From UBA11612 sp963976395 (lineage in GTDB: Bacteria > Pseudomonadota > Alphaproteobacteria > Rhodospirillales > Rhodospirillaceae): DNA of 31,520 nt. Where the stretch lies: the NCBI GenBank assembly GCA_963976395.1, contig CAXBLG010000035.1:1-31520 (forward strand). Reading direction: 5' to 3'. The notes under the pieces are model-generated. The model did not search any database and had not been told where the DNA came from. It saw only the letters and a list, made by a program, of their open reading frames with translations. Shown one piece after another: positions 14,897 to 22,813 of this stretch. Numbering within the stretch: position 1 is the first letter of the stretch; the number at the start of each line of letters is the position of its first letter. Made by a program: the position numbers and the translations under genes.

Positions 14897-16603
14897 ATGA
14901 CTGTTACGCTTAAATCCATATGCGCGCTGACGGCGGTGGGCATGACCGCGATGCTGAGCGCGTGTTCGCCTGCCAATGCCCCGCTGGAAACGTCCATCAC
15001 TGCCGGTTCCGATATGGCGGGTGGACCCGTCGTTATGCGCCGGATCACTGAAGGCCAGTACGATCGAATCATTGCCCATGTGTTCGGCTCAACCATTCAG
15101 CTTGGCGGTCGCTTCGAGCCCGATATAAGGGCAAATGGTCTTCTGGAGGTCGGTGCCGGGCGGGTAAGCGTGACACCGTCCGGTTTCGAGCAATACGATT
15201 TAATGGGCCGGAATATTGCCGCGCAGGTGCTCGGTGAAAAAAACCGGCCGATTTTGATGCCGTGCAAACCGGCTGCGGTTGATGCGCCGGATAACGCCTG
15301 TGCCGCGCAGTTTCTCTCCCGGGTTGGTCGGCTGCTGTATCGCCGCCCTCTGACAGACGCTGAGCTTTCAGTTCAGGTGAAAAAGGCGAGTGAAGCCACG
15401 AAGACTCTTTCCGACTTTTATGCGGGGCTGGAACTTAGCCTCGCGAGCATGTTTGTCTCGCCGCCTTTTTTGTTTCGCCAGGAAATTTCGGAACCTGATC
15501 CCGATCATCCCGGTATGATGCGGTTGGATGGCTATTCAAAGGCCGCGCGGTTGAGTTTCTTCTTGTGGGACGCAGCCCCCGACCCCGATTTACTGGACGC
15601 GGCGGCCAACGGTGAGTTGCATACCCGCAAAGGGTTAGAGCGTCAGGTAGACCGCATGTTGGGGTCGCCGCGCGTTAAAGAGGGCGTACAGGCGTTCTTC
15701 GCCGATATGCTCGAATTCGACAGTTTTAAAACTTTGTCCAAAGATACCACCCTGTATCCGAAGTTTACCTTCAGGGTGGTGGATGATGCCGCCGAGCAAA
15801 CTCTGCGAACGATTACTCATCACCTGCTTGTCGAAAATGGTGATTATCGTGACTTGTTCACAACGCCGCACACGTTTCTCACGCCCTTGTTAGGATCTCT
15901 GTACCGCGTGCCCGTCGCTTCGCCGGATGGTTGGGCCGCTTATGAATACGGACCGAATGATGTTCAAGCCGGTATCCTTACGCACCTGAGTTTCGTCGCC
16001 CTGCATTCTCACCCGGGCCGTACGTCGCCCACTCTGCGCGGCAAAGCGTTGCGCGAGGTGTTGTTATGCCAGGAAGTGCCCGACCCGCCGGGAAACGTCG
16101 ATTTCAATATTGTGCAGGACACGTCCAATCCTAATTACAAAACCGTGCGCCAGCGTCTTGATGCGCACGCCAGTGAACCCATGTGCGTCGGTTGTCACAA
16201 GATCACCGATCCTCTCGGCCTCGCCCTCGAGAATTTCAGCACCATCGGTGGTTTTCGCACCTCAGAGAATGGCGCGACCATAGATACTCGAGGCGAACTC
16301 GACGGGGTGGCCTTCGCCAATGCCGCCGGACTTGGCCGGGCCGTTCATGACAATCCCGCGACCGCGTCGTGTCTGATCAACCGAGTCTACTCCTATGGCG
16401 TTGGCCGTGAGCCCACCCAAAGCGAGACGGCTTGGCTAACCGATTATGTTGGAAAGCGTTTTCAGGAGGCCGGATACACCTTGCCGCGGCTTTTGAGAAC
16501 AATCGCGATGAGTGATACTTTTTACCGTGTGGTGTCTTCGGACCAGGGGGCGCAGATGGCCCAATCCGCAGGTAACACCCAATTGCAACCAGTGGAGAAA
16601 TAA
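14897..16603 (+). CDS. DUF1592/DUF1588/DUF1585 family lipoprotein with CxxCH motif (cassette gene B2)
   Basis: This 568-residue paralogue of B1 has the same domain order: MRRITEGQYDRII (47-59), CAAQFLSRVGRLLYRRPL (135-152), SFFLWDAAPD (220-229), SHPGRTSPTLRGKALR (371-386) and a DUF1585-like end. The haem-type motif CVGCH is at 430-434. Unlike B1, its signal ends in a lipobox, LSAC, with lipidated cysteine C23, so it is probably membrane-anchored by lipid. The ATG at 14897 gives the best signal peptide, although the ribosome site GGGGGAGG at 14876-14883 is 13 nt away, further than usual; a TTG at 14885 is too close. It ends 2 nt before C2. Function unknown. Confidence 0.89.
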   Translation: MTVTLKSICALTAVGMTAMLSACSPANAPLETSITAGSDMAGGPVVMRRITEGQYDRIIAHVFGSTIQLGGRFEPDIRANGLLEVGAGRVSVTPSGFEQYDLMGRNIAAQVLGEKNRPILMPCKPAAVDAPDNACAAQFLSRVGRLLYRRPLTDAELSVQVKKASEATKTLSDFYAGLELSLASMFVSPPFLFRQEISEPDPDHPGMMRLDGYSKAARLSFFLWDAAPDPDLLDAAANGELHTRKGLERQVDRMLGSPRVKEGVQAFFADMLEFDSFKTLSKDTTLYPKFTFRVVDDAAEQTLRTITHHLLVENGDYRDLFTTPHTFLTPLLGSLYRVPVASPDGWAAYEYGPNDVQAGILTHLSFVALHSHPGRTSPTLRGKALREVLLCQEVPDPPGNVDFNIVQDTSNPNYKTVRQRLDAHASEPMCVGCHKITDPLGLALENFSTIGGFRTSENGATIDTRGELDGVAFANAAGLGRAVHDNPATASCLINRVYSYGVGREPTQSETAWLTDYVGKRFQEAGYTLPRLLRTIAMSDTFYRVVSSDQGAQMAQSAGNTQLQPVEK

Positions 16604-16605
16604 CC

Positions 16606-17955
16606 ATGAGTGCAGCGAACATGTTGGCCAGCCGCCGGAGAGTTTTGCGCGGGGTTATGAGCGGTACGGCTGTGTCTGTCGGATTGCCGTTTTTGAATTG
16701 TTTTTTGAATGAAAGCGGAACGGCTTTGGCCGCCACGGGACAAACCCTCCCGACGTGTTTCGGCACTTGGTTCTGGGGGTGCGGTCTGAACCCCGGTAGG
16801 TGGGAGCCGAATACTCTCGGTGCCGACTACGATCTTCCGCCTGAGGTGACCGCCCTTGCGCCGATCAAAAGCAAGGTCAACATCCTAAGTGGCTTTAAGG
16901 TGTTCACCGACGGGAAGGCACAGCAGCCCCATCACACCGGCAACCTGGGGATATTGACCGGTCATGTGTCGAAGAATGCTGGGCAGGACGTTCATCCCAG
17001 CGTGGATAATCTGATTGCTGATTTGATCGGGACTAAGACCCGTTTTAAATCCGTTGAAGTCACCGCAACCGGCAACGCGCGTCACACTCAAAGCTATCGC
17101 GGCGGCAGTGTGGTCAATCCAGCCGAGGTTTCTCCCGCCGCTTTGTATACGCGCATCTTCGGCTCTGAATTCCAAGATCCGAACGCGGCGGACTTTACGC
17201 CTGATCCAAAAGTGATGGCGCGGCGCAGCGTTCTGTCCGGCATAAATGAACAACGCAAGGATTTTGAAAGGCATCTCGGCTCGGAAGATAAAGTGCGACT
17301 TGACGAATACTTCACGTCGCTTCGGCAGTTTGAGCAACAGCTGGACTTCCAGTTGCAAAAACCGCCGCCGGCAGAAGCTTGCATGATGCCGAAGGAACCG
17401 GGCCAAACGCCTTACAGTCTCGACATCGAAGAGGCGACCACAAATCATGAGTTGTTTGCGGACCTTCTTGCTTACGCGCTGGCTTGTAACCAAACCCGGG
17501 TGTTCAATATGGTGTTCACCGACGAACAATCTACTGTGCGTCGCCCCGGCACGACCACCACCCACCACATTCTTACCCACGAAGAAGCTGTGGACGAAGA
17601 TTTGGGGTATCAACCCATGGCCACGTGGTTCTGCAACCGTATCGTTGAACAGTTCGCCTATATGGTTAAGGCGCTCGACGGAATACGCGAAGGAGACGGT
17701 ACACTCTTGGACCGTACCTTGGTTTTCGGTCTCAGCGAAACCGGCTTTGCAAAAGTACACTCGCTGGAGAATATCCCGATGTTCACCGCCGGTAGCGGGG
17801 GTGGCCGTGTAAGAACCGGCATGCATGTTTCAGCAAAGGGCGATCCCGGTAGCCGGGTCGGTTTGACGATGCAACAGGCAATGGGCGTGCCCGTTACCAC
17901 CTGGGGCACAGACTCCTTGCAGACTTCGAAGGCCATTTCTGAGATTTTGGTCTGA
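16606..17955 (+). CDS. DUF1552 family protein with Tat-like signal (cassette gene C2)
   Basis: This 449-residue paralogue of C1 has SRRRVLRGV at 9-17, a twin-arginine-like export signal, followed by a hydrophobic stretch. Shared blocks are WFWGCGLNPG (55-64), FQDPNAADFTPDPKV (189-203), HHILTHEE (320-327), TLLDRTLVFGLSETG (366-380) and HSLENIP (385-391). The SEHG of C1 is SETG here, so a possible metal-binding or catalytic histidine at that place is not shared, while the HH...HEE cluster is. If the alkaline-phosphatase-like fold inference is right, the two copies may differ in activity. It starts 2 nt after B2 and ends 2 nt before D2. Confidence 0.9.
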   Translation: MSAANMLASRRRVLRGVMSGTAVSVGLPFLNCFLNESGTALAATGQTLPTCFGTWFWGCGLNPGRWEPNTLGADYDLPPEVTALAPIKSKVNILSGFKVFTDGKAQQPHHTGNLGILTGHVSKNAGQDVHPSVDNLIADLIGTKTRFKSVEVTATGNARHTQSYRGGSVVNPAEVSPAALYTRIFGSEFQDPNAADFTPDPKVMARRSVLSGINEQRKDFERHLGSEDKVRLDEYFTSLRQFEQQLDFQLQKPPPAEACMMPKEPGQTPYSLDIEEATTNHELFADLLAYALACNQTRVFNMVFTDEQSTVRRPGTTTTHHILTHEEAVDEDLGYQPMATWFCNRIVEQFAYMVKALDGIREGDGTLLDRTLVFGLSETGFAKVHSLENIPMFTAGSGGGRVRTGMHVSAKGDPGSRVGLTMQQAMGVPVTTWGTDSLQTSKAISEILV

Positions 17956-17957
17956 AG

Positions 17958-19178
17958 GTGCGGGCTTTGAAGCAAATCTCGATTGCTGCAGTTCTTGCTA
18001 TAGCGCTACCGGGTCTGTCGTTCGCGGCTGGCTTTGACGCGCCGTTCGCGACACCCATCGGCGTAACGTTAGAGGATGCCGGGCGTAGCGGCCGCGTCTA
18101 TGCCGACGCTCAGGGTATGACCCTATACACGTTCGATAAAGACACGACCGGAAAGTCGGCTTGTTATAGTGAATGCTCCGTCACGTGGCCACCGCTTATG
18201 GCGCAGAGTAATGCTACGCCCTTCGGTGACTGGTCCATCGTTCTACGTGATGATGGTGTGCGTCAGTGGGCTTTGCGCGGTCAGCCGCTTTATACATTCG
18301 TGAAAGACGAAAAACCGGGAGATAAAACCGGCGATGGTCTTGCCGATGTCTGGCATACGGCCACGTTTGCGCCAGTTGTTGGATTTGCTTCGCCCCCTGA
18401 TGTCGGTGTGCGTGAAATTCCAAGTGCGCCGGGGCAGGTCTTGGTCACCGCAGCAGGTATGACGTTGTACGTTTTTGATAAGGCAAGCCAGAACAATGAA
18501 TGTGCCGCTGCGTGTCTTGAAAATTGGCAGCCGCTCAATGCTCCTGTCGTTGCCAATACCATCGGTGAGTTTGCGGCGATCAATCGTGGCGACGGCATGC
18601 ATCAATGGACGTATCGAGGAAATCCGCTGTACACATTTTCCGGTGACGTCATCGCCGGAGATCTGCACGGTCGTGCGGTAGATAACCGTTTTAGCCCGGC
18701 GGTCATCGTGCGCTATTTCACACCACCTGAAGCGCATATTCTTTACCGGGAAGTTGACCCTATCCATCCAGCCATTTTGACTAGTGCCGACGGTATGACC
18801 CTCTATGCGCGCGAGAAGTGGGCATACACTCAAACTTTCCATGCGCGGGACGGTGATCGCCACGGGTCTTCTGCGGGCCGTGCAGTGGGCACGGACGGCT
18901 GCGACGCCAAATGTCTTAGGCAATGGCACCCTTTGTGGGCACCTTCCGATGCGCAACCTTCGGGAGAATGGACAATTTACACTCACGATGACGGCGGCAA
19001 ACAATGGGCCTATCGTGGCTTCGCGCTTTACACGTTTAGTGGTGATAAAACTCCGGGCGATATGCGCAGTGACGAGGCCTTCGAGCCTTGGCGTGGGGAA
19101 AACGCCAAAGTCGGTCTAAAATCTGTTTCGATTGTTTCTACGGCTTCCACAATGTACTGGCGCGTGGCATCGCCATAA
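17958..19178 (+). CDS. Secreted protein with three PF03640-type repeats (cassette gene D2)
   Basis: This 406-residue paralogue of D1 has a GTG start 2 nt after the C2 stop. The signal peptide is hydrophobic at 7-22 and ends SFAA. Three PF03640-type repeats lie at about 52-136, 162-250 and 275-402. Each has MTLY, a cysteine pair (C69/C73, C182/C186, C315/C319) and a QWAxRGxxLYTF-like segment (103-114, 216-227, 349-360), then SGD or KDEKPGD. Both D1 and D2 have a longer third repeat with an insertion before the cysteines and end MYWRVASP or LYWRVAVP, so this layout predates the duplication. No lipobox is seen. No terminator hairpin was found before the convergent gene 20 nt away. Confidence 0.88.
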   Translation: MRALKQISIAAVLAIALPGLSFAAGFDAPFATPIGVTLEDAGRSGRVYADAQGMTLYTFDKDTTGKSACYSECSVTWPPLMAQSNATPFGDWSIVLRDDGVRQWALRGQPLYTFVKDEKPGDKTGDGLADVWHTATFAPVVGFASPPDVGVREIPSAPGQVLVTAAGMTLYVFDKASQNNECAAACLENWQPLNAPVVANTIGEFAAINRGDGMHQWTYRGNPLYTFSGDVIAGDLHGRAVDNRFSPAVIVRYFTPPEAHILYREVDPIHPAILTSADGMTLYAREKWAYTQTFHARDGDRHGSSAGRAVGTDGCDAKCLRQWHPLWAPSDAQPSGEWTIYTHDDGGKQWAYRGFALYTFSGDKTPGDMRSDEAFEPWRGENAKVGLKSVSIVSTASTMYWRVASP

Positions 19179-19198
19179 ATCCCTATCCACGCCTTACT

Positions 19199-19969
19199 CT
19201 ATTTGGGTCGCAGGACACCGAACTCTGCCCACAGCGGTACATGGTCGGACGTCTTGACATGCGGTAAGGCTCTTGAATTCATGAGCCGCAAGCCGCGATA
19301 AAAAACATGATCGAGCACGCGGTTAAAATGTTGCCAGCGTGGAAACTGTGCGGGAACACGTTTTAAACCGGCGTCTTGCATTATTTCTGACAACACATGC
19401 CAGCGCGTCTCGTTCCAAGTGTTAAAATCGCCGGCGACGATGCATGGGCCGGTGTGGGCGGACACCGGTTTCACAACTTGCTCCAACTGGCGTGCAAATT
19501 TAGCTACGGTCACGAAATTGATGGCATGTACGTTAACGACCAAAAGAGGGCTCCCTGCGAAAGGATAAGTTGTCGCAAGCAAGGCCTTCGGCGTACGAAA
19601 GATGGGCTCATAATCTCGTGATCGAACCGCGTGACTATCCAGCGCCTTTACGCGGCTGCCGGTTTTAGGGCCGGTTGTATGTCGCCCGCTTGTGCTCTTC
19701 AGCGTTTCAGCCATAATCCATTCCATTCCGCTGGCCAGATGAAACGGCTGTGCTAAGCCGCCCTGTAGGACGGCCTCTTGAAGCAGAACAAGTTCAACTC
19801 CTGCTGTGAGAGTCTCAAGGTCAAGCAACCACCCACGCCGCCGAGCTTTAAACATATTCCAGCTGATCATTTTAATGCTGGGGCCGAAACTCTCTGCGGA
19901 TGCATTTCCCAATCGGCGCGGAACAGCGGCTTCGGGGAGTGTGTGAAAGCGGGAAAGGGGACCAAGCAT
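19199..19969 (-). CDS. Endonuclease/exonuclease/phosphatase (EEP) family protein
   Basis: This 256-residue protein has the EEP fold, shared by DNase I-like nucleases, phosphodiesterases and sphingomyelinases. The catalytic landmarks occur in order: N38 in SWNM, E65 in LLQEA, H148 in NVHAINF, D181 and N183 in GDFNTW, and SDH at 241-243. The start at 19969 follows the cardiolipin synthase stop by 7 nt; the frame is open further upstream but there overlaps that gene with no family resemblance. No signal peptide or membrane segment is evident. Pairing with cardiolipin synthase parallels E. coli ybhP-clsB, which suggests a role in phospholipid metabolism. The substrate is unknown. Confidence 0.88.
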   Translation of the reverse strand: MLGPLSRFHTLPEAAVPRRLGNASAESFGPSIKMISWNMFKARRRGWLLDLETLTAGVELVLLQEAVLQGGLAQPFHLASGMEWIMAETLKSTSGRHTTGPKTGSRVKALDSHAVRSRDYEPIFRTPKALLATTYPFAGSPLLVVNVHAINFVTVAKFARQLEQVVKPVSAHTGPCIVAGDFNTWNETRWHVLSEIMQDAGLKRVPAQFPRWQHFNRVLDHVFYRGLRLMNSRALPHVKTSDHVPLWAEFGVLRPK

Positions 19970-19976
19970 CGGGTGA

Positions 19977-21404
19977 TTACAAATAGGGCGAGAAAAGGTG
20001 GGCAAGACTGTTTCGCAACCGAGAAAATCGCGACATCTGCCTGAGATTAGTGAGGCTAACGGGCGTCGCGGTTCTTTTTCGGGATTCGAAATAGGCCTCA
20101 ACCTCTCCACTGAAGGCCGAGCCGTAACATTCCAAGTTGGCTTCGAAGTTGAGCCGTAGGCTCCGTTGGTCCCAGTTGGTGGACCCGACCAACGACCACA
20201 CACCGTCCACGACCATGATTTTACTGTGATCAAAAGGCGGTGGGGTGCGAAGAATTTTCACGCCATGCTCTATAAGTCTCTGGAACTTTGCCGTCATGGC
20301 CCAGTCTATGACAGGGATGTCGAGTTTCTTGGGAATGAGCACTTCGACCGACACCCCGCGCAAGGCGGTAACCATCAAGGCACTGGCGAGCACGTCGTTG
20401 GGTAAAAAATAAGGCGTCATGATCCGAACGCTTTTTTGCGAAACCGCGAGCGCACCTAAAATAGTCCATTGTAGTTTCTCGAAGTAATTATCCGGCCCGT
20501 CGGGCACAAGGCGCGCCCGAACGACCCCTATCTTTGTTTCGTTTGGATCAAGACGCGGCAGATCTATGATTTCACCGGCGGCAAAGTGCCAATCCTCTTC
20601 AAACAAAGTGCTGAATTGATCAAGCACCGGGCCACTGACGCGAAAGTGAATGTCTTGAACTGGATTGCGCGGCTTCGCGCTCAGCACGTTTCCATGACGA
20701 ATGTTCATGCCGCCGATAAATCCCGTGTGTCCATCTACAACCATAAGCTTGCGATGATTACGCAGGTTCAGAACCGGTATATATTTTAGGCGTCGGGGGA
20801 TGAAGCGCGCGGTTGAAACACCGGACTGTTTGAGTTTGCTATCTACTGGACGTTGTGAATAGCGTAGGCCCATATCATCCAGCAATACGAAGACGTTTAC
20901 GCCCCGATCATGCGCAGCCGTTAAAGCATCAACAAATTGCAATCCGGTTTCATCATCATCGAAAATGTATACCGACAGAGCGATGCTGGTGTCGGCAGTA
21001 TTGATAGCCTCCAGCATTGATGGGTAGGCGGCGTCGCCGGTGATCAAAGGCTCGATGTGATTGTGATCGACAAATGGTGTGCCATGAATGGACTGTGCAA
21101 ATTGAAATATCTGGTATTCTTGCAGTCCGGCATCATCAGCGGCTTTGGTGTCATGATCCTCAAGGGAAGGCAGTGACTCGGCCCGCCACCCGCCACGAAA
21201 TCTTTGTGCTTTACGGGCTATCCGGTTGATACCGAACATCCAATATAGGCCGCTGCCGACATAGGGCGAGAACAACACCAGCGCAATCCAACCGATGGCG
21301 ACGGATTCGGATGCCTTGTTCAAGAGGATATGGCCGCAAACAGGCAGGGCAATAGCCAAGTGGAGTAAGGTGGCAACCGATAAAAGGTCATGGAATTGCA
21401 ACAT
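19977..21404 (-). CDS. cls: Cardiolipin synthase (phospholipase D superfamily)
   Basis: This 475-residue inner-membrane enzyme joins phosphatidyl groups to make cardiolipin. Two N-terminal membrane segments (about 7-28 and 36-58, with PYVGSGLYWMFGINR) are followed by two HKD catalytic motifs, H217-R-K-LMVV-D224 and H393-S-K-IMVV-D400. GGMNI and GSTNWDQRS follow the two motifs as in bacterial Cls proteins, and the length matches ClsA, including the N-terminal membrane part. It is the first gene of a two-gene minus-strand operon with the EEP protein. The promoter must lie in the gap 21405-21655, which it shares divergently with the amidohydrolase operon. Confidence 0.93.
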   Translation of the reverse strand: MLQFHDLLSVATLLHLAIALPVCGHILLNKASESVAIGWIALVLFSPYVGSGLYWMFGINRIARKAQRFRGGWRAESLPSLEDHDTKAADDAGLQEYQIFQFAQSIHGTPFVDHNHIEPLITGDAAYPSMLEAINTADTSIALSVYIFDDDETGLQFVDALTAAHDRGVNVFVLLDDMGLRYSQRPVDSKLKQSGVSTARFIPRRLKYIPVLNLRNHRKLMVVDGHTGFIGGMNIRHGNVLSAKPRNPVQDIHFRVSGPVLDQFSTLFEEDWHFAAGEIIDLPRLDPNETKIGVVRARLVPDGPDNYFEKLQWTILGALAVSQKSVRIMTPYFLPNDVLASALMVTALRGVSVEVLIPKKLDIPVIDWAMTAKFQRLIEHGVKILRTPPPFDHSKIMVVDGVWSLVGSTNWDQRSLRLNFEANLECYGSAFSGEVEAYFESRKRTATPVSLTNLRQMSRFSRLRNSLAHLFSPYL

Positions 21405-21529
21405 TCACTTATGATCTTTCAGAGTCTTATTTTACCGTAGCGTGACGTGCGCCTTTTTGTCAGGCGTCGCCGGGGAATCTTTCTAGGCTCAATATGCGCA
21501 TACTTTGCCTACGTCGCGAGCGTCATGTG

Positions 21530-21588
21530 TTGCGAACAGTAATTTATGGAATATTATATCTAGTGACTATCATTAATAAGATATCTAG
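21530..21588 (+). promoter_or_regulatory. Candidate promoter with repeated ATATCTAG before the amidohydrolase operon
   Basis: TTGCGA (21530-21535) and TATTAT (21552-21557), 16 nt apart, resemble -35 and -10 hexamers. The 8-mer ATATCTAG occurs at 21556-21563, overlapping the -10, and again at 21581-21588, 25 nt further on, close to where transcription would start. Two such sites around a start would suit a repressor, but no regulator gene is adjacent. Chance AT-rich repetition cannot be ruled out. Confidence 0.35.
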
Positions 21589-21655
21589 GATGGGGCTTCA
21601 TCAAGGGGGTGGGGGCCGTGGTGTCTCTGCAGATTCATAGACCTGGGAGGGATTT

Positions 21656-22771
21656 ATGGTTAACGCGAAGGGCATCGCTCGCCAATACCGCCGTATTTCA
21701 GCTGATACACATGTAAATGAACCTGGCGATCTGTGGATCAAGCGCTTACCGCAAAAATTTCGTGATCGCGCGCCGATTATCAAAAGCTTTGACGAAGGTG
21801 ATGCCTGGATTATCGAAGGCATCAAAGAGCCTGTACGCTTTGGTCTGACTTCATGCGCTGGCGTCGAGCCGGAAAAAGTAAAAGCTTGGGTACGTTTTGA
21901 AGACATAAAGGCCGGTGGGTACGATCCCGCCGCGCGTATCAAGGAAATGGAACGTGACGGGGTGGACGCTGAGGCGTTGTACCCGACGCCGGTGCTGCAA
22001 ATTGCGATGTGCGCCCACCAGGAAGAAGAGTTTCATCTGGCGTTGGTGCGTGCCTATAACGATTGGTTGTCCGAATATGCGGCTTACGCACCGGACCGTT
22101 TTGCCGGTTTGGCGCTTTTGCCCAATCGCGGTGGCCCGAAGGCGGCCGTTGCTGAAATCGAACGGGTTATGGACCGGCCTGGGATGCGCGGCGTGGTCAT
22201 CGGGTGCTATCCCAACGGTACTCTGGCCATTCAACCCGAAGATGACTTGGTTTGGAGAGCGCTGGAAGAGCGGGGGCTTCCGCTTACCATTCATGTCGCG
22301 CTCACACAGTCGATTCCGGCAGTCAACAAAGCCAAGTTACCCGGCTATGGTCGGTTCTTTGACGCGCCAAACCGCATGATCGAAATGGTTTTTAGCGGTA
22401 TGTTTGATCGTTTTCCAAATCTTGATGTGTTTTTTGCCGAAACGGACTTCGGTTGGCTGCCTTACGTTAAAGAGCAAATCGATAACAATTATAGTCGCCT
22501 TGAGCCGATGATGCAGTTTGGACTCAAGAAGAGTCCGCGCGAATACATCGAACGGCACTTCCATTTCGGGTACATGACCGACACATTCGGAGTCCAGCAT
22601 CGGCATTTTGTCGGTGCAGAACGCATCTTATGGTCTAGCGATTATCCCCACGTGAGTGCCGACTGGCCGCATTCGTGGCGTACGATTCAAGCGTCATTCT
22701 CGGGTGTGTCGCCGGAAGAACGCGCGCTGATCTTGCACGGTAATGCGGAGCGTCTGTTCGGATTCAACTAA
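21656..22771 (+). CDS. Amidohydrolase family protein (PF04909-type)
   Basis: This 371-residue cytoplasmic TIM-barrel metal enzyme belongs to the group that includes decarboxylases such as ACMSD and gamma-resorcylate decarboxylase. The N-terminal metal site is SADTHVNEP (D17, H19, E22), and the late conserved block is WSSDYPHVSADWP, with the catalytic or metal-binding aspartate. HGNAERLFGF at the end is also typical. A strong GGGAGGG ribosome site lies 4-5 nt before the ATG. It heads a run of six same-strand genes. Members act as hydrolases, hydratases or decarboxylases, so the reaction cannot be set from sequence alone. Confidence 0.9.
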   Translation: MVNAKGIARQYRRISADTHVNEPGDLWIKRLPQKFRDRAPIIKSFDEGDAWIIEGIKEPVRFGLTSCAGVEPEKVKAWVRFEDIKAGGYDPAARIKEMERDGVDAEALYPTPVLQIAMCAHQEEEFHLALVRAYNDWLSEYAAYAPDRFAGLALLPNRGGPKAAVAEIERVMDRPGMRGVVIGCYPNGTLAIQPEDDLVWRALEERGLPLTIHVALTQSIPAVNKAKLPGYGRFFDAPNRMIEMVFSGMFDRFPNLDVFFAETDFGWLPYVKEQIDNNYSRLEPMMQFGLKKSPREYIERHFHFGYMTDTFGVQHRHFVGAERILWSSDYPHVSADWPHSWRTIQASFSGVSPEERALILHGNAERLFGFN

Positions 22772-22813
22772 TGGTGAAGTAAACAACTACTTGCGGCTGG
22801 ATGGGGAAGCATC

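Larger units (their letters stand above)
13769..19178 (+). repeat. Cassette copy 2: genes A2-B2-C2-D2 of a diverged duplication
   Basis: This is the second copy of the A-B-C-D cassette, in the same orientation and gene order as 6369-11876. Protein similarity is highest in B around the CxxCH motif, where about three quarters of residues match by eye, and lower in D. The copies differ in gene starts, leaders and signal peptides, so the duplication is old or one copy came in separately. Confidence 0.9.

Noticed and set aside
16885..17826. 313-codon minus-strand frame inside gene C2
   Set aside because: It is antisense to a clear DUF1552 gene and matches nothing I know.
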